Of a DNA stretch of 64,000 nt, positions 28,401-34,342 are shown in pieces. The notes under the pieces were generated by a model, which saw only the letters and a list, made by a program, of their open reading frames with translations, ran no database searches and had not been told where the DNA came from. This DNA comes from an uncultured Pseudomonadota bacterium (GTDB lineage: Bacteria > Myxococcota_A > Bradymonadia > Bradymonadales > Bradymonadaceae), in the NCBI GenBank assembly GCA_950059285.1, contig CATLTV010000001.1, positions 1-64,000 on the forward strand, given 5' to 3'. Numbering within the stretch: position 1 is the first letter of the stretch; every line of letters begins with the position of its first letter. The position numbers and the translations under genes are program-made.

Positions 28401-28861
28401 GTCTTGGTTGGATGCTCCCAGGTCACTACCTCGGTAGCTGTGGTTACCCCACGGAGTGGCTCAAGGCGTTCTTCATGGTCGCGCTCCACCTGTCTAACCC
28501 AAGCCTTGGTCTGGACAAGCAGATTGGACCTAACGCCGCAGATCTGATTCAGGCCGTGCAGCAAGCAGATAGCCGCACACCTGGTCTGATGCTCAACCTC
28601 CAGAAGGGTGCACGTCAGTACCTTGCTCAGGGCAAGAACCCCAACCTCTCCAAGTGGTTGACTGCTGTGGACCACACCACATCTCGCATTGGTTTGCTGA
28701 TGTGTGGTGACCTTCACAAGGCCGCAAGTTGCATCAAAAACGATGCCATTCCTGTCGGTAAGTCCTCCATCAAGGACAAGATCAGGGAGCTTGTACTCTT
28801 TGCCATCAGTGAGGAATACTTTGAGCTTCGTCAACAACTTGGGCTCGCCATTGGTGCATAG
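16457..28861 (+). CDS. giant TPR scaffold protein (AgmK/GltI scale)
   Basis: About 4,134 aa, almost entirely tandem TPR helices. The frame is open to a TTG at 16385; the ATG at 16457 starts a TPR-like sequence at once, but neither has a clear ribosome site. There is no signal peptide or membrane span, so cytoplasmic location is the simplest reading. After about 270 residues of TPR comes an acidic P/E-rich insert (17220-17800) with a twice-used T-E-E-F-V-L-S-D motif; a Ser-rich insert lies at 20340-20430. The rest is dozens of units of about 70 aa with A-L-x-x-L-x-x-L-Y and W-x-x-L signatures. The last ~300 residues are non-TPR, with G-A-D-M-F-Q-G-K-D-D-R-E-L-A-F as a landmark. Size and context resemble AgmK/GltI; a scaffold role is inferred. 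Confidence 0.85.
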   Translation: MTFESQVQSYFAALEADPHNMNALASLRDLYKERADWGELISAFHEQAQQSANAELQARYLFSASRLAKDGLRDTELASRLLELAQGAGQQTGVLYEIQLFAYELHEQWAELEGFFEQASEHVGDTRLKARLYTQLGDVFKNTLEDADQALAMYDYAGQLDTQNQVPLRRKQEIYESRGAADELVASLYQELELSQDDERKLELLIRMGQTYESAGQHDAAIQCYQSVHDALPMESRARAGLERLGQPVQAVEQEPAYGIDELSGDEAPLEGVEVPVSAGFSEEEASGVTPVDEDATMQHIPAMSADMVEEPPQTGATEEFVLSDIVEEQAEESAPVEVESVPEPPQAPPVHQTEEFVLSDMVEPEVEEVTPEIEPELEPEVISEVEVAPEEDVVEEPVEPEEILAVPPEEEGEEDVYEVFEEDFTPVDDYADEPEEDVSADAGSESWTAQFERNVELVKSDVSERERQIALHNAALLEWLHRSESAGLGLDLWSVAFEQGLGEYLYENFAFRYSGDEFWTGVLELAQEKEQPTRLQAEIALFYAHNQERAAELVAEGSLEDLAQLLEDREAAIDNWRKYQRSVEQRHPDLERDQKNLVVFTEMGKMARLLADDEKLLDALRRLDRVSEAPYIKGTLQLIYLETDKWPAYVDLVKQEAEALPEDMDEARIILFREAIRVYTGPMTHDMQAVSMYKRILEVDPTDMESIDALIELYEKNNRTTDQIALLQQKVDLARGKRAKVRILSDVAKTYLSKRNQAEAIKAYEQVLEIAPHDQEALEFLREMYEKRRDWTGLIDVFKRQIALMGSAQERLDGYKSAAQAASDNIRDPEPGIELWSEALKRAPQDMEVLGNLEALYEKKRDYEELATILERRVKLESSPDEKMKIYQKLGMLLSDRVQAPDRAIRAWQGALRLDPNDLKARKSLERLYMEHKRWDDLERLYASQGAYADLARVLETLVGASDSDEDKVELLLRSAALWQDRLDDLARAERALDRIHQQIDPTHEGAARGLLSIYEATENHEGLKKAYLIILEHQEDLAERRKVQVALRTLHEQKLGNIEEAFAWAGQIVQEDPSRVQDAAEFERLAGQIDAWFSVVEMYQDAMSKEDCDDALRLDLKMRLGRVLSEEQGNMEEALFVYQSILDDVPGHTDAMSAMASIYERQGRWDELMTIYQRRLELVDSAEERVVILHGTARIAEHQAGDKAKALSIYQESYELAPTHLPTLVELHRLYQELGDTANVAQMCREQIELIDAIALERAKERGSVSTTDVASLLPADAAMWGASRVEAPDLGEISSSLGEESSSSLGEESSSEDLDSETGEDEALKPLYLEDELERLIALNLELGEIAANEGSQPGEALIALGRVLVMDPDHVRALALVEPFLSHESAEVQVAACDICAPVYEVHGQWDSLVHVLRIKSGHASHTLKIELLSRIAQIYLEELGQPESSFEFYAQKLRLVPEDTDTRAQLHLLADALGDWPKLVALYKEIFAELDGEIWRDYAFALGQMYSDRVAAPDDAARMYYKVLEKNDSDVQALDALQDLFMRAEQWQDMLDVYDRKINLYQDDAQRVRGLRLELAGVWEVHLQDLGEAIEVIQRVLADHPEDQQALDILQHLQSERGDWEDVASTLMRKYELAEDAQKDALKIALGEVQEQRLDRPEMAATLYEEVLEKSPDSEDAVVALFRVMNSEGTPSDVTRHVALLLEPWFNQRERWQEMISALEAQARTAPSRDDKIELLHRVARHYEYQLGEPTRALGAYSLAFAEDVHHEETVSNMYRIAEQSIAWDSLVQVLEETVEQTEDSDAQRELLRRAASIYVDHIGDVDATANCLERVIELVPDDLESIEDLENIYRHLQDWEKLVGVLKSKANIMDDFEAKKTLLHQAGTIYEEVSERPQDAIEVYKDVLDLDPQDTLAIDRLEVLYTNDSNWIELLEVYKRKYELAEHDEARKDLLYVTGAIYQNELEDLPEAIDVYRRILDIDPMELGALEKLDELYEKSEQWIDLEQTLERELELTQVPNEQHHLKWRLGQLHELHLEDGARAVSIYQEVLQDNPAHELSLNTLADMIQRGDHELEAAEVLRPIYEASEQWEQLVEVQRLLLGSTEGAEGRVAILKEIASIQEGCLDDKAEAFTAYAEALSEVPGDEMILDQLERLAAELYAWDPYIDLLDQQIEFTDDVVAQSLMQRRVAQVYENQIQDSGAAIDRYNRVLEQDPMDELALPALDRLYMQEARWEELADVLERRIEQSTDPDERLAFRLRQGTLLRDALGDVQAALNTYQTILADEPEEPQTISALEEMFMAGQASEAISEILEPYYLARGEHHKLIEMYTQRLHGVTDADERHALLMQVARVYTEELVQEVDALQPLSAALYEKPDDEHIMEEMERIARAHDQWPTVAQTYMGVLEQVELEDEQKLAMWLRLANAIDIEMNMPADAETAYLNVLALDPGQPHTLAALDRIYESQQSWAELAEILERRVVETIEDDELVEFNTRLARLYRDQLAEPERAINCFQAVIDIDPGNLSALEELESLYYATQDFDALYRNLSRQADVTMDPDRQADLLSQQATLAEEALDRRDDAIELLQRVIDLQPDNKDAHQKLRLIYISEGRWADVVEVLEREITLTVEPEEQIAIYENMGIIWSDHLDDEVRALDAWSAALSIDPNHLNALVAMHDIYARRSDYHELATTLERMLDHPELEDGRRLEYWVEYSDVLGDMLQRPEEAIQAWRQVMMLDPGNTMAIDALERLYLQEGHWEEAVTVLDTRLDTITDPEHQLFVARQIAQLLDEQIGAPVRAASYHEMVLELDPQDENAYNALNTVYQDLGTPESYGSLVNLYLTHAEVVGDDAEARTQTLRQAAATFENSLGDQASSLLVLLSALTLDSLSDEDLIRDLERLADDTNLHGEVVQRYQGLLQEATDERDLFDLHRYAGRMLAGALEQPDDAIYHYQSAWRLDPENLDVLIKLEELYRRIAAWPELAQTLHACVELVIDPVEKIDVWRKLGEVYETQLADVDNAIASYEQILSIDETDLLAIESLERIYEAYGKWEMLIDILRQKVSTSFDPEESVQIRFRIATIYEQMLDDPQRAKGAYLDLLSVDEGHRDSLLALERLYTDSQEWSEALEVYDRQLSVTYEPDELVAIYGKIAYIHEEHFQRAPEAIDAYRKILEFDPSNESAIQNLERLYYNESQWPDLVDIVEQHIQLTEDSEGRATLLNELARVHRDQLQDPHSSIDAFVRSLDVMPVQPEPMRELALLYEDTDNWDAAVQVYERIAENSLDTQEQIELYDHIGAIFDMKLMDEVRSEQAYLSSLALNPAHVNAIEALRSIYERRGDWQAIIHIYKKAEGASRSLPDKASYLARVGRIYDDHLDDIVSALRYYEQAQELDPDVVEAAGPLIDVYMRERRYARALPLLEKLLDKLQADGDVAMEELHKRYLQMAQANESLDRLEPSLEAYHRAYEYNSSDRQTMMGLGRQLFKREDYEAAFKIYQNIQLQHLSELDGEEASEVFYNAGLIKQRVGDKPRAIEYFEKVLDYNPDHKESLSALLENYEAGGYWDRFIDLSRRLLELETDEKIKFAKLSQIGDIYAKEVHDPGMAMQTYLEALELQPQSVIVLRKLLDLYTKTRQWVEAIDMLERLIELEADAGKRAKFAYTVGVIYRDEVHSNSDAIKAFDVALDNDVHMLKAFEGIDRILTDNKDWKELERAYRRMLKRVAEFQHEEQMAALYMMLWKNLGEIYRSRLGHVKSAIKAFEMASELNPGDEQIHLILAQLYERSGEVGGSGVVKEHRALIKNNPFRIESYRALFKAYIQGKEYDKAWCMASALSFLQSATEQEQSFYTQYLGKNLNAAKATFNLELFSKLYHPDQDALTTHIMGQLSLVFAEPYSGDLRDMGINKKKDLLDPNDKLLFCKIYTYVAGRMAPVGLTPMPELYLRRDQALGMRNAKVIPTAFILGADMFQGKDDRELAFIIGKRLGWMLPGHYLGSCGYPTEWLKAFFMVALHLSNPSLGLDKQIGPNAADLIQAVQQADSRTPGLMLNLQKGARQYLAQGKNPNLSKWLTAVDHTTSRIGLLMCGDLHKAASCIKNDAIPVGKSSIKDKIRELVLFAISEEYFELRQQLGLAIGA

Positions 28862-28883
28862 GTTCAAGCGACGTTGACAACGA

Positions 28884-28947
28884 GCAGATACGCGAAGAGG
28901 GGCGGCCAGTTACTTCAGTAACTGGCCGCCCCTCTTCGCGTATCTGC
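28884..28947. terminator. 31-bp hairpin, first of a tandem pair
   Basis: 31-bp perfect arms with a 2-nt centre (TC); after one mismatch a further 5 bp pair (CAACG with CGTTG, outer limits 28878-28953). It lies between two convergent genes, so it can terminate both. Its inner core GGGGCGGCCAGTTAC is shared with the next palindrome. Confidence 0.88.
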
Positions 28948-28957
28948 CCGTTGCAGG

Positions 28958-29033
28958 GATGAAAAAGGAAGGCCCGTGGGGGCGGCCAGTTACCTAGGTA
29001 ACTGGCCGCCCCCACGGGCCTTCCTTTTTCATC
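28958..29033. terminator. 76-bp loopless perfect palindrome, second of a tandem pair
   Basis: 38-bp arms with no spacer (centre TACCT/AGGTA). The core GGGGCGGCCAGTTAC matches the preceding hairpin, but the outer arms (GATGAAAAAGGAAGGCCC here) are unrelated to it. It sits 43 bases past the stop of the minus-strand lipoprotein gene. Confidence 0.9.
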
Positions 29034-29076
29034 TGCTATTTACGCCTTATGAAAAGGGCGCTTTTGGCATGACGTC

Positions 29077-29610
29077 TTATTGTACGCAGTACGTGCCATT
29101 TGCATTTCCAACTTCTTCACAGTTCCAGAATGTGGGGCAGTCTGAGAAGTCGGAGCATGTGGTTGTACAGTAGCCAAAGTCGTCCAGGTCATTGGCAACG
29201 AGGCAAGCGCCATACTCACAATCGCTATTGCCCTGGCACATTTCACCGAAGTCGTTGATGGCACACTTGCCATCAAACGCACCTGCGGGCTTGCGACAGA
29301 ATTGTGAGTCACACTGACCGTGATCGTCGCAAGTATCGCCGATTGCGCCACCGCTGCTGCTGTTACCTGTTTCGCCGCCACCGTTGCTGCTGTTGCCTGT
29401 TTCGCCGCCACCGTTGCTGCTATTGCCTGTTTCGCCGCCGCTTCCAGAAGGATCGACGCATTCGCCTGCGGTACAGATGCGATCGCCTTTGCAGTCGTTG
29501 TCATTTGCACAAGAGCCTGAGGAGTTATTCTCATCTTCACCACCACCACATGCGACGACGCCAAAGGAGAGAGCACTTGTGACAAGAAGGGACCATACAA
29601 TTCTTTTCAT
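29077..29610 (-). CDS. Cys-rich lipoprotein with Gly/Asn/Ser repeat
   Basis: Lipoprotein of 177 aa. The ATG at 29610 is chosen because it gives a signal peptide with lipobox V-V-A-C (C21); the longer frame upstream has no signal. After a G-G-G-E-D-E-N-N-S linker come Cys-rich modules (C-A-N-D-N-D-C-K-G-D-R-I-C and later D-T-C-D-D-H-G-Q-C) flanking three copies of G-G-E-T-G-N-S-S-N-G. The C-x-x-D-x-D-C style modules are frequent in myxobacterial surface proteins and form disulfide knots. No enzyme motif. It is convergent with the giant TPR gene and divergent from the ABC-F gene. Role unknown. Confidence 0.8.
   Translation of the reverse strand: MKRIVWSLLVTSALSFGVVACGGGEDENNSSGSCANDNDCKGDRICTAGECVDPSGSGGETGNSSNGGGETGNSSNGGGETGNSSSGGAIGDTCDDHGQCDSQFCRKPAGAFDGKCAINDFGEMCQGNSDCEYGACLVANDLDDFGYCTTTCSDFSDCPTFWNCEEVGNANGTYCVQ
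29348..29437. repeat. 30-bp minisatellite, three units
   Basis: Three consecutive 30-bp units (29348, 29378, 29408) differing by one to two bases, encoding the Gly/Asn/Ser repeats of the lipoprotein. The length is a multiple of three, so unit gain or loss keeps the frame. Confidence 0.9.
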
Positions 29611-29835
29611 GTTTTTGACCGTTGAGTTAATTTGTTTAGAGGGAATACAAAACCAAGCAGGTGTAGTTACGCCATGAACTACTGCTGCGTGTCTGAACTG
29701 CTTTGATACATGATGAAGCAGCTCAATTCTGGTCATCAATTGCGACGACAAGTTACAGAAACGTACATGTCTTGTAAAGGATCTTGATTTTGCGCACAAT
29801 TCTCACGAGTTAAGGAGATTGTTATTACACAAAGT

Positions 29836-31365
29836 GTGAATATTCTTGTTCGTATGGAGGGGGTTAGCTTTTCCTATCCATCACAGGTTGGCAGGGTTTT
29901 TGAGTCGTTAAATTTGCAGCTAGAGCCTGGTTGGTATGGTGTAGTCGGGGCAAATGGGGAGGGTAAGAGCACATTGCTTGGTGTGCTCTCTGGAGAGCTT
30001 GTGCCAGAGGAGGGGACGGTCTCCATACATGGCGCTTCCTCTCAGGATATAGTGTGGTGCAAGCAGGTGCTTTCGCCTGGTGATGTGGACGCATTGATCG
30101 AGGATGTGTCGAGTCGCTGGGATGGTGAATCGATGCGTTTGAGGAGCGTGCTTGAGCTGGACGATGGCGATCTTTACCGCTGGGAGAGCTGTTCTGGAGG
30201 GGAGCAAAAGAGGTGGCAAATCGCAGCTGCGCTGATGCGAAGACCACCTGTGTTGCTGCTGGATGAGCCGACGAATCATCTTGATAAAGAGGCGAAAGAG
30301 TTATTGTTTCAGGCGCTGGAAGGGTATCAGGGTGTGGTTCTCCTTGTCTCACATGATCGCGAAGTTCTGGACAGGATGACGCAGCAGACCTTGTGGGTTG
30401 AGGGCAAGCGAGTGGCCTTGTATCAGGGGGGATATTCCGAGGCAAAAGGGTTACGCGAGGCATCCAGGGAGGATTATTTATCAAGGCGTCAACAACTTGT
30501 GGATCGTGTGGACCAGGCGCAGTCTCAGTATCATCAGGCGAGCGGAGCGTTGAAGTCTGCAAACGCAAGAATCTCGACGCGTTCACGGATGAAGTCGGTC
30601 AAGGATCATGATGCGCGCAGCACTGCAGCCAAGAGTAAGGTGATCAAGGCCGAGCGCAGGTTGGGGCAGCGGGTGTCGGTGCTTTCACGCGAGCGTGAGA
30701 GGGCCGAGCAGGAGCTTTCGGAGATGCCTTATATGGTCAAGGCATCGCATGGCGTGGAGGTCGCCGAGAGCAAGGCGCCAGGAGAGCAGGTGGCGTATCT
30801 TGAGCTTGGTGAAGGTTTACATGGAGGTGCGCGCGTGTTGCTGCGTCCTCGTCAGGGAGGTTTTACGTTACGTCGAGGGGAGCAGTGGTGGTTACAGGGT
30901 GGAAATGGCGTGGGGAAGAGTACACTGTTAAAGGCGCTGTATCAGAGCATGCCCGAGGAACATCGTGAGCATGTGTTATGGTTGCCTCAGGAACTTTCGC
31001 CCGAGAGCAAGGAGGCGTTGCTGCATGATTTTGAATCGATGCGAAAGGATGATCGGATCGCCTGGCTGCAACACATTGCGGGTCTTGGCGTGGATGTGGG
31101 GAGGTTACTTGAGGAGGGGTTGTCAGGACAGAGTCCTGGCGTGTGGCGCAAGGTGATGATCGCGCGTTCGCTGGGGCTTGGGTGTTGGTGTATGCTGTTG
31201 GACGAACCGACAAATCATCTTGATATTCCATCAGTTGAGGCGCTTGAGCGCGCGCTTGCTGCCTATACAGGGGCAATGATTGTGATCAGCCACGACAATT
31301 ATTTTGGGCAATCGTTGTCGTTGAGGTCGTTGGTGATCGAGGACAAGATGATGCATATGACATGA
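29836..31365 (+). CDS. ABC-F family ATPase
   Basis: Soluble protein of about 509 aa with two ABC ATPase domains and no membrane spans, the ABC-F (ribosome-associated) type. NBD1: Walker A G-A-N-G-E-G-K-S, signature C-S-G-G-E-Q, Walker B with D-E-P-T-N-H-L-D, V-S-H-D-R. NBD2: G-G-N-G-V-G-K-S-T, an atypical signature L-S-G-Q-S-P-G-V, D-E-P-T-N-H-L-D, I-S-H-D. A charged linker (about 205-300) joins them. The GTG at 29836 is 18 bases past AAGGAG (29812-29817). An in-frame ATT at 29824 is correctly spaced and would add M-T-Q-S, so a non-canonical start is possible. Probably a translation factor; antibiotic protection cannot be inferred. Confidence 0.88.
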   Translation: MNILVRMEGVSFSYPSQVGRVFESLNLQLEPGWYGVVGANGEGKSTLLGVLSGELVPEEGTVSIHGASSQDIVWCKQVLSPGDVDALIEDVSSRWDGESMRLRSVLELDDGDLYRWESCSGGEQKRWQIAAALMRRPPVLLLDEPTNHLDKEAKELLFQALEGYQGVVLLVSHDREVLDRMTQQTLWVEGKRVALYQGGYSEAKGLREASREDYLSRRQQLVDRVDQAQSQYHQASGALKSANARISTRSRMKSVKDHDARSTAAKSKVIKAERRLGQRVSVLSRERERAEQELSEMPYMVKASHGVEVAESKAPGEQVAYLELGEGLHGGARVLLRPRQGGFTLRRGEQWWLQGGNGVGKSTLLKALYQSMPEEHREHVLWLPQELSPESKEALLHDFESMRKDDRIAWLQHIAGLGVDVGRLLEEGLSGQSPGVWRKVMIARSLGLGCWCMLLDEPTNHLDIPSVEALERALAAYTGAMIVISHDNYFGQSLSLRSLVIEDKMMHMT

Positions 31366-31372
31366 TTTATAA

Positions 31373-31401
31373 TTGACAGTAAATCAAGGTGGCTGTATTT
31401 A
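31373..31401 (+). promoter_or_regulatory. candidate promoter for the TerB-M3 gene
   Basis: Consensus -35 TTGACA (31373-31378), 17-nt spacer and TATTTA (31396-31401) as a fair -10. It implies a leader of about 235 bases before the peptidase ATG. No other feature recognised in that leader. Confidence 0.5.
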
Positions 31402-31644
31402 TGTTCAGTGTCTCGACGACGCTGCGAATCTTCTATATATGGATGCAGTGAAGACATACCAATTTGGGGTGGAACGATCAGAGGAGAGCCTCATGATCAG
31501 GAGCTATGACACACTTACGAGATCCTGTTCATGAGGTTTTTAAGTTTTCAATTGGCGAGAGGGCAAGAAGGTGATTAGGTTGTACGCAATCATTTTCTGG
31601 AGTTTCTAGTGTATGACCACTTAATGACAATATGGAGTTAATCT

Positions 31645-34203
31645 ATGGAAACCATGCGTTATTTGTTTCACCGTCTCTTCCCTCTGACGATTCCTGAAGA
31701 TCACGGGAGCGTGGATCAGGGACTACTACAGGTTGTCTGTGTGGCGATGCAGATCGACGGCAAGATCTCTCCCGAGGAGATGGTCGATGCAGTGCATCTT
31801 GTGAGTCAGCTGTACAGCTTTGAAGAGTACGATAGCGATGAGGAGATTCGTACACTTCTGGAAGAGACCATTGAGCATGTCTCGCACCTTGGGCCAGAGC
31901 TTGCGTTGCAGGCTGCCGCAGAGTTGTTGCCATCCCAGGATGATCGCGAGCTTGCGTTGCAGCTTATCGCATACATCAACGACAGCGATGAGAAGGTTGT
32001 CCCTATTGAGGTAGCGCTGATTGATCTGGCGGCGAGGACGTTTGATATTGAGTCTGATCGCGTGATGGAATTGCTTGAGGAGCTTGACAGTAAGGTTGAT
32101 CGTCAGCGTCTCGCTATTGAGCGCGAAAGTGTGCCTCAAGTGGCTGAGAATAATCCGTTTTTGGCCTATGAGGAACTGCCTCGTTTTAACGACGTTGAAG
32201 CATGGCAGTTGGAGCTTGCAGTTAGCGCTCTGTTGCCAGAGCTTCGCGACGAGCTTGCCAAGCTTGAGGCGATGGATACCACTGACTTTGATGCGTTGAT
32301 GCAACCTTACAGGAAGCTTAGTCAGAGGTTGTCTTTTGTGTGGGGTCTTGCGGGTCACCTGTTGAGCGTGCGTAACGAGGATGAGTTAAGAGCAGTCTAT
32401 GAGAAGGTCCAACCTGTGTTGGTGTCATTCTCCATTGAGATTGGTCAGAGCAAGGCGTTGTACGACACGTTTTTGGCGATTCAGGCTCGCGAGGATTTGA
32501 CCGAAGCTCAGCGTCGCATCATCGATTCAATGGTGCTGTCCGCGCAGCATTCTGGTGTGGGTCTTGAGGGCGCAAAGAAAGAGCGCTTTAATGAGATACA
32601 GGCCGAGCTTGCGCGCCTCTCCACCGCGTTTGGAAACAATGTCCTTGACTCCACCAAGGCGTTTGAAGTGATCCTCACGGACAAGTCTCGCACAGCAGGT
32701 CTTGAGCCAAGTTTCTTGAAGATGGCAGCGCAGTCTGCACGTCAGGCAGGTCATGAGGACGCTACCGCAGAGGATGGTCCGTGGCGCATCACACTTGATG
32801 TGCCAAGCGCGTTCCCTGTGCTCAAGCATGCAAAGGATCGCGAGCTTCGCAAGGAGGTCTACAAGGCCTACACAACCCGAGCCAGCTCAGGTGACAAGGA
32901 CAACACCGATCTTATCGCCCAAATCCTCAGATTGCGCAAAGAAGAGGCCGACATCCTTGGTTATGATAACTTTGCATCCTTGAGCCTCTCGACCAAGATG
33001 GCGCAGGATGTTCAGGCCGTGCAATCCTTGCTTGATGAGTTGAGGACTGCATCGTGGGATGCTGCCAATGAGGAGCACAAGGAACTCCTTGATTTCGCTC
33101 ATGAACATGGTTTTGAAGGCGATCTTCAACACTGGGACTTGAACTTCTACTCCGAGCGTCTTCGAGAAGCTCGTTATGGGTTCAAGGATGAGGAGATCAA
33201 GCCCTACTTCCCATTCCCTCGCGTGCTGGATGGCTTCTTTGTGCTGATCAAAGAACTCTTTGGCGTCAGGGTCGTTCCTACAGATGTAGGCGAGGTTCAG
33301 GTGTGGCATGAGGATGTGCGCTTCTACAAGGTGTACGAAGGGGAGAACCATGTGGCCTCCTTCTTCCTTGATCCTTACAGTCGTCCTGCAACAAAACGTG
33401 GCGGAGCCTGGCATAACACATGCCGTAGCCGTCACGTGAACGCTGAGGGTGAGCTTGATATCCCTGTCTCTTACCTTGTGTGCAACCAGACTCCTCCTGT
33501 CGATGGTCAGCCCTCTCTGATGACATTCAATGAAGTGGTGACCCTGTTCCATGAATTTGGTCATGGTCTTCAACACATGCTCACCAGGGTGGATTATGCC
33601 ATGGCATCGGGTATCTCTAACATTGAATGGGATGCAGTGGAGTTACCCAGCCAGTTCATGGAAAACTGGTGCTATCGTCCCGAGATTTTGAAGTCTCTCA
33701 CGGGTCACGTCGAGACAGGCGAACCTCTTCCAGAGCATTACCTTGAGAAGATCATTCAGGCGAAGAACTTCCGCGCAGCAAGCGCGATGTTGCGCCAGTT
33801 GAACTTCGGCATGTTGGACATGACACTCCATCATGAATACGATCCCGATGCTGATGACACTGCCTCCATCTTTGACATCCAGGAAGAGATCGCACGCAAG
33901 ACTAGCGTGATGGAGCCCTCCAAGGAGAACCGCTTCTTGTGCAGCTTCTCGCACATCTTCGCAGGTGGCTATTCCGCAGGTTATTACAGCTACAAGTGGG
34001 CAGAAGTTCTGAGCGCAGATGCTTTCGCTGCCTTTGAAGAAGCTGGCCTCGACAACGAGGAGGCCATTCAGTCCACGGGCGCACGCTTCAGAGATACTGT
34101 GCTCGCCCTTGGTGGTGGTCGCGACCCCATGGATGTCTTCAAGGACTTCCGTGGTCGTGAGCCAAAGCCTGATGCCTTGTTGCGCCATAGCGGCCTTGCC
34201 TGA
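31645..34203 (+). CDS. TerB-like domain fused to M3 oligopeptidase
   Basis: Cytoplasmic zinc oligopeptidase of 852 aa. The C-terminal ~680 residues are an M3 (thimet oligopeptidase/PrlC-type) peptidase: the zinc motif H636-E-F-G-H640 sits in L-F-H-E-F-G-H-G-L-Q-H, followed by E-W-D-A-V-E-L-P-S-Q-F with the third ligand, and G-G-Y-S-A-G-Y-Y-S-Y near the end. It should cleave short peptides. The first ~150 residues are an extra all-helical unit with the TerB/DjlA look (V-A-M-Q-I-D-G-K-I-S-P-E-E and later A-Y-I-N-D-S-D-E-K-V-V-P-I-E). Typical PrlC is about 680 aa, so this is a fusion. GGAG at 31633-31636 supports the start. Confidence 0.87.
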   Translation: METMRYLFHRLFPLTIPEDHGSVDQGLLQVVCVAMQIDGKISPEEMVDAVHLVSQLYSFEEYDSDEEIRTLLEETIEHVSHLGPELALQAAAELLPSQDDRELALQLIAYINDSDEKVVPIEVALIDLAARTFDIESDRVMELLEELDSKVDRQRLAIERESVPQVAENNPFLAYEELPRFNDVEAWQLELAVSALLPELRDELAKLEAMDTTDFDALMQPYRKLSQRLSFVWGLAGHLLSVRNEDELRAVYEKVQPVLVSFSIEIGQSKALYDTFLAIQAREDLTEAQRRIIDSMVLSAQHSGVGLEGAKKERFNEIQAELARLSTAFGNNVLDSTKAFEVILTDKSRTAGLEPSFLKMAAQSARQAGHEDATAEDGPWRITLDVPSAFPVLKHAKDRELRKEVYKAYTTRASSGDKDNTDLIAQILRLRKEEADILGYDNFASLSLSTKMAQDVQAVQSLLDELRTASWDAANEEHKELLDFAHEHGFEGDLQHWDLNFYSERLREARYGFKDEEIKPYFPFPRVLDGFFVLIKELFGVRVVPTDVGEVQVWHEDVRFYKVYEGENHVASFFLDPYSRPATKRGGAWHNTCRSRHVNAEGELDIPVSYLVCNQTPPVDGQPSLMTFNEVVTLFHEFGHGLQHMLTRVDYAMASGISNIEWDAVELPSQFMENWCYRPEILKSLTGHVETGEPLPEHYLEKIIQAKNFRAASAMLRQLNFGMLDMTLHHEYDPDADDTASIFDIQEEIARKTSVMEPSKENRFLCSFSHIFAGGYSAGYYSYKWAEVLSADAFAAFEEAGLDNEEAIQSTGARFRDTVLALGGGRDPMDVFKDFRGREPKPDALLRHSGLA

Positions 34204-34208
34204 TCATG

Positions 34209-34282
34209 AAAGAGAGAGCCCCCATGGAGGGCAATGTTCAACCTCCAGGTTGAACATTGCCCTCCATGGGGGCTCTCTCTTT
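34209..34282 (+). terminator. 36-bp hairpin terminator
   Basis: Perfect 36-bp arms (34209-34244, 34247-34282) with only CC at the centre, five bases after the M3 peptidase stop. It ends in CTCTCTCTTTTTG. Confidence 0.9.
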
Positions 34283-34342
34283 TTGTATACATGTAGTTGA
34301 ACTGTAAGTTGTTTTTGTACTCTTGTTCTGGTGAAACTTTTT

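Noticed and set aside
29348-29437. Regular 30-bp repeats as a possible CRISPR array
   Set aside because: Units are contiguous with no spacers, in frame, and encode a Gly/Asn/Ser repeat in a lipoprotein.
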